Shown here: piece after piece, positions 19,691 through 21,816 of the stretch
Layout of the letters: each line of letters begins with the position of its first letter
Numbering within the stretch: the stretch's first letter is position 1
Assembly: GCA_021827875.1 (NCBI GenBank)
Contig: JAKAUA010000039.1
Coordinates: forward strand, 1 to 21,816
Length of the DNA: 21,816 nt
Direction: 5' to 3'
Source of the DNA: a bacterium
GTDB taxonomy: Bacteria; Babelota; Babeliae; Babelales; Vermiphilaceae
The notes under the pieces: model-generated
Databases searched by the model: none
Told to the model about the DNA's origin: nothing
What the model saw: the letters and a program-made list of their open reading frames with translations, nothing else
Translations under genes and position numbers: made by a program

Positions 19691-21664
19691 TTAGATAAGC
19701 ACTAACAAAAGCGAAAGTACAGACATAAGCTTGATCAAAATATTCAGAGCAGGGCCTGAAGTATCCTTGAATGGGTCTCCTACCGTGTCGCCGGTTATAG
19801 CGGCTTTGTGAGTTTGTGACCCTTTACCGCCTAAATGACCCGCTTCAATATATTTCTTTGCATTATCCCATGCACCGCCGCCATTTGCCATCATAAGTGC
19901 AAGCAATACACCAACAACGGTTGCTCCTGCGAGGAAGCCGCCCAGGGTTGCTTTGCCAAAGATAAAGCGAATTGCCACCGGAGAAAGAATGGTAATAATG
20001 CCGGGCAAAATCATTTCCCACAATGCAGCATGAGTACTGATCATAACACAGCGTTTGTAATCAGGTTCTGCGGTCCCTTCCATAAGGCCGGGAATAGTGC
20101 GGAATTGACGACGAACTTCAACTACCATCTTTAGTGCAGCAGATCCAACAGAGCGCATAGTTAATGCTGAAATTAAGAATGGTATGGTAGAACCAATAAA
20201 TACACCTGTCATAATGGTTGGATCAAGCAAATCAAGCGCAGCAATACCAGCCTGTTGGCAATATGCAGAGAACATTGCCAATGCGGTTAATAGCGCAGAA
20301 CCAATAGCAAATCCTTTGCCCATAGCTGCGGTAGTGTTACCCAAAGCATCTAATTTATCGGTAATTGCGCGTACCGGCGCACCAAAACCGGCCATTTCTG
20401 CAATACCGCCCGCATTGTCTGCAATAGGGCCGTATGCATCAACGGTCATGGTGATACCAACGGTTGCAAGCATAGCAACTGCCGTTAAAGATACACCAAA
20501 TAATCCGCCGCCATAGGTGAACGCAAGAAGAACAATGATGCCCAAAATAATTACCGGCGCCACTGTTGATTCCATACCAACAGAAAGACCGTAAATAATA
20601 TTGGTTGCGGCACCTGATTGTGCACTTTCTGCAACACGTTGTACCGGTTTTCCACCAGTGTAGTATTCAGTGATAAGGCCAATGATAATGCCTGATATAC
20701 AACCGAGCGCGATTGAAATAAAGAGCGCACTGTCAATGCCGGCATAACGCATGTAGCCATAAGAGCCAGCAACGAATAAAGCAATTGCTATATAAGTAGC
20801 ATTACGCAACATTGTAGCAGGTTCAAAACGTAAAATAGTGTTTGAAGCCAAGCCTATTAATGACGCAATAAGACCAATAACAGAAAGCATTATCGGGAGC
20901 ATCATATAAGTAATATTTTGACCATAGGTTGCAAATGCGAGAATAATAGATGAAACCATTGCACCAACATATGATTCATAAATGTCGGCACCCATACCGG
21001 CAGTATCACCAACGCAATCACCTACGTTATCTGCAATTACTGCAGGGTTACGAGGGTCATCTTCAGGAATACCTGCTTCGATTTTCCCCACAAGATCAGC
21101 ACCAACATCAGCAGATTTGGTATAAATACCACCACCAACGCGTGCAAAGAAGGCAACCAAGCTGGCACCCAAGCTGAAGCTGGTTAAATAGATTATAAAA
21201 TTAGCATCATTAAAGAAGAGGTATGACAAAATACCTAGACCAAGAAGGCCAAAGGTCGCAACGGAAAAGCCCATTACACCGCCACCCAAGAAAGCTATGG
21301 AGAATGCGGCATGCTCACCCTTGTTTTTTGCCGCAATGGTTGTGCGTACGTTAGCATCTGTTGCTGCAATCATACCAATAAATCCAGTAATCATAGAGAG
21401 CAACGCGCCGGAAATAAACACGAATGATGCGGTTATATTAATTGCATAAGCTATAGCTGAAGCAATAAGGAACACTACGATCGCGATGATCTGATATTCT
21501 TCACGCAAAAAAGTGAGTGCGCCGCCACGAATTGCTCGCGCAATGTGGCCCGCTTTTGCATTGTCCACAGACATAGATCTGATTAAAGACAAAATAAAAG
21601 CAACTACGGCAAGGCCCAATAGGCCAACGCCGGAAGTTATAAGAAGATAAGTTGTTAGATTCAT
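19691..21664 (-). CDS. hppA: Membrane-bound ion-pumping pyrophosphatase (K+-dependent type)
   Basis: The product is 657 aa of about 16 hydrophobic segments, normal for the family. It couples PPi hydrolysis to pumping of H+ (or Na+) across the inner membrane. Substrate motifs are intact: DVGADLVGK (186-194), DDPRNPAVIADNVGDCVGD (202-220), DAYGPIADNAGGIAEM (409-424) and GDTVGDPFKDTSGP (625-638). At the K+-sensitivity site the sequence is GNTTAAMGKG, with A446 and G449. By the known rule (Lys at the first position gives K+ independence) this predicts a K+-dependent enzyme. H+ and Na+ specificity cannot be settled by eye. AAAGGA lies 5 bases before the ATG. The gene has its own promoter candidate and a strong terminator. 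Confidence 0.97.
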   Translation of the reverse strand: MNLTTYLLITSGVGLLGLAVVAFILSLIRSMSVDNAKAGHIARAIRGGALTFLREEYQIIAIVVFLIASAIAYAINITASFVFISGALLSMITGFIGMIAATDANVRTTIAAKNKGEHAAFSIAFLGGGVMGFSVATFGLLGLGILSYLFFNDANFIIYLTSFSLGASLVAFFARVGGGIYTKSADVGADLVGKIEAGIPEDDPRNPAVIADNVGDCVGDTAGMGADIYESYVGAMVSSIILAFATYGQNITYMMLPIMLSVIGLIASLIGLASNTILRFEPATMLRNATYIAIALFVAGSYGYMRYAGIDSALFISIALGCISGIIIGLITEYYTGGKPVQRVAESAQSGAATNIIYGLSVGMESTVAPVIILGIIVLLAFTYGGGLFGVSLTAVAMLATVGITMTVDAYGPIADNAGGIAEMAGFGAPVRAITDKLDALGNTTAAMGKGFAIGSALLTALAMFSAYCQQAGIAALDLLDPTIMTGVFIGSTIPFLISALTMRSVGSAALKMVVEVRRQFRTIPGLMEGTAEPDYKRCVMISTHAALWEMILPGIITILSPVAIRFIFGKATLGGFLAGATVVGVLLALMMANGGGAWDNAKKYIEAGHLGGKGSQTHKAAITGDTVGDPFKDTSGPALNILIKLMSVLSLLLVLI

Positions 21665-21709
21665 AAAATCCTTTGAGATATATTCAACACATAAACCAAA
21701 CGAATTTTT

Positions 21710-21738
21710 ATTGTACTGGCTTTGTAAAGTTTAATCAA
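21710..21738 (-). promoter_or_regulatory. Candidate promoter for hppA
   Basis: On the minus strand TTGATT (21738-21733) and TACAAT (21715-21710) are exactly 17 bp apart, 45 bp upstream of the ATG at 21664. The -10 box matches five of six positions. Confidence 0.55.
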
Positions 21739-21756
21739 ATTCGATAGTGCCCGTTT

Positions 21757-21816
21757 TTATTTGATGTTAATAAAAGGAATAGTGCCGGTCATTGTTTGAG
21801 GTAATTTGCCATCCCA
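21757..21816 (-). CDS. C-terminal end of an unidentified gene (5' part outside window)
   Basis: From the right edge, one minus-strand frame reads WDGKLPQTMTGTIPFINIK and stops at 21757-21759. The residue mix looks like a real protein end, and the gap of 92 bp to hppA then holds the hppA promoter candidate. Nineteen codons are too few to assign a family or exclude chance. Confidence 0.4.
   Translation of the reverse strand, partial: WDGKLPQTMTGTIPFINIK

Noticed and set aside
1..21816. Defence system, toxin-antitoxin pair, prophage, insertion sequence or CRISPR
   Set aside because: The genes were read with these in mind. No nuclease, transposase, integrase, regularly spaced repeat or small overlapping toxin-antitoxin pair was seen.

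Overview
The window looks like a chromosomal segment of a small-genome, host-dependent bacterium. My best guess is Candidatus Dependentiae (TM6/Babeliae), at moderate confidence. The basis is moderate-to-low GC, short intergenic gaps with clear AGGA/GGAG ribosome sites, many short secreted proteins I cannot place in any family, a Chlamydia-type ribonucleotide reductase, a membrane pyrophosphatase, and housekeeping genes scattered among the unknown envelope genes. No rRNA, tRNA, CRISPR array, transposase, phage gene or recognisable defence cassette is visible.

Layout. 1-3643 (minus): an apparent two-gene unit, a 970-aa secreted protein with beta-propeller-like repeats followed by a protein that leaves the window and resembles an outer-membrane barrel. 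3859-5774 (plus): a YifB/ComM AAA ATPase overlapping acpS by four bases. 5805-6898 (plus): three short exported proteins, two of them tandem paralogues. 7061-9667 (plus): alaS. 10013-10561 (plus) and 10626-11783 (minus): a small Cys-rich membrane protein and an exported alpha/beta hydrolase, converging on a shared terminator. 11988-12362 (plus): an exported thioredoxin-fold protein with a CPYS site. 12420-12749 (minus): a small exported protein. 12936-16502 (minus): nrdA-nrdB. 16503-16966: the longest non-coding gap, with several inverted repeats and a possible short transcript. 16967-18056 (plus): two tandem exported thioredoxin-fold paralogues, one with WCGPC and one with no active-site cysteine. 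18063-18152: a GC-rich nested palindromic element. 18166-19410 (minus): a NamZ/DUF1343 family protein. 19691-21664 (minus): membrane pyrophosphatase, with the last codons of another gene behind it.

How the genes fit together. Three functions recur. The first is core information and cofactor metabolism (alaS, nrdAB, acpS, comM). The second is ion-motive energy conservation from pyrophosphate (hppA). The third is an unusually large set of exported proteins: ten of the seventeen genes begin with a signal peptide, including three thioredoxin-fold proteins with three different active-site states, a possible muramidase, a degenerate hydrolase and a propeller/barrel pair. This suits an organism whose envelope chemistry and host-facing proteins are under strong selection.

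Most notable points. (1) NrdB has Phe where class Ia enzymes have the radical Tyr, and all seven positions of the metal site match the Chlamydia class Ic Mn/Fe enzyme with a constant offset. (2) The tandem thioredoxin paralogues share a C-terminal FFxSLF tail although one has lost its redox centre. (3) A 90-bp GC-rich folded element lies between convergent genes. (4) Two palindromes upstream of nrdA are centred 32 bp apart. No complete new system can be proven from sequence alone. The thioredoxin pair with its tail is the best candidate for something undescribed.
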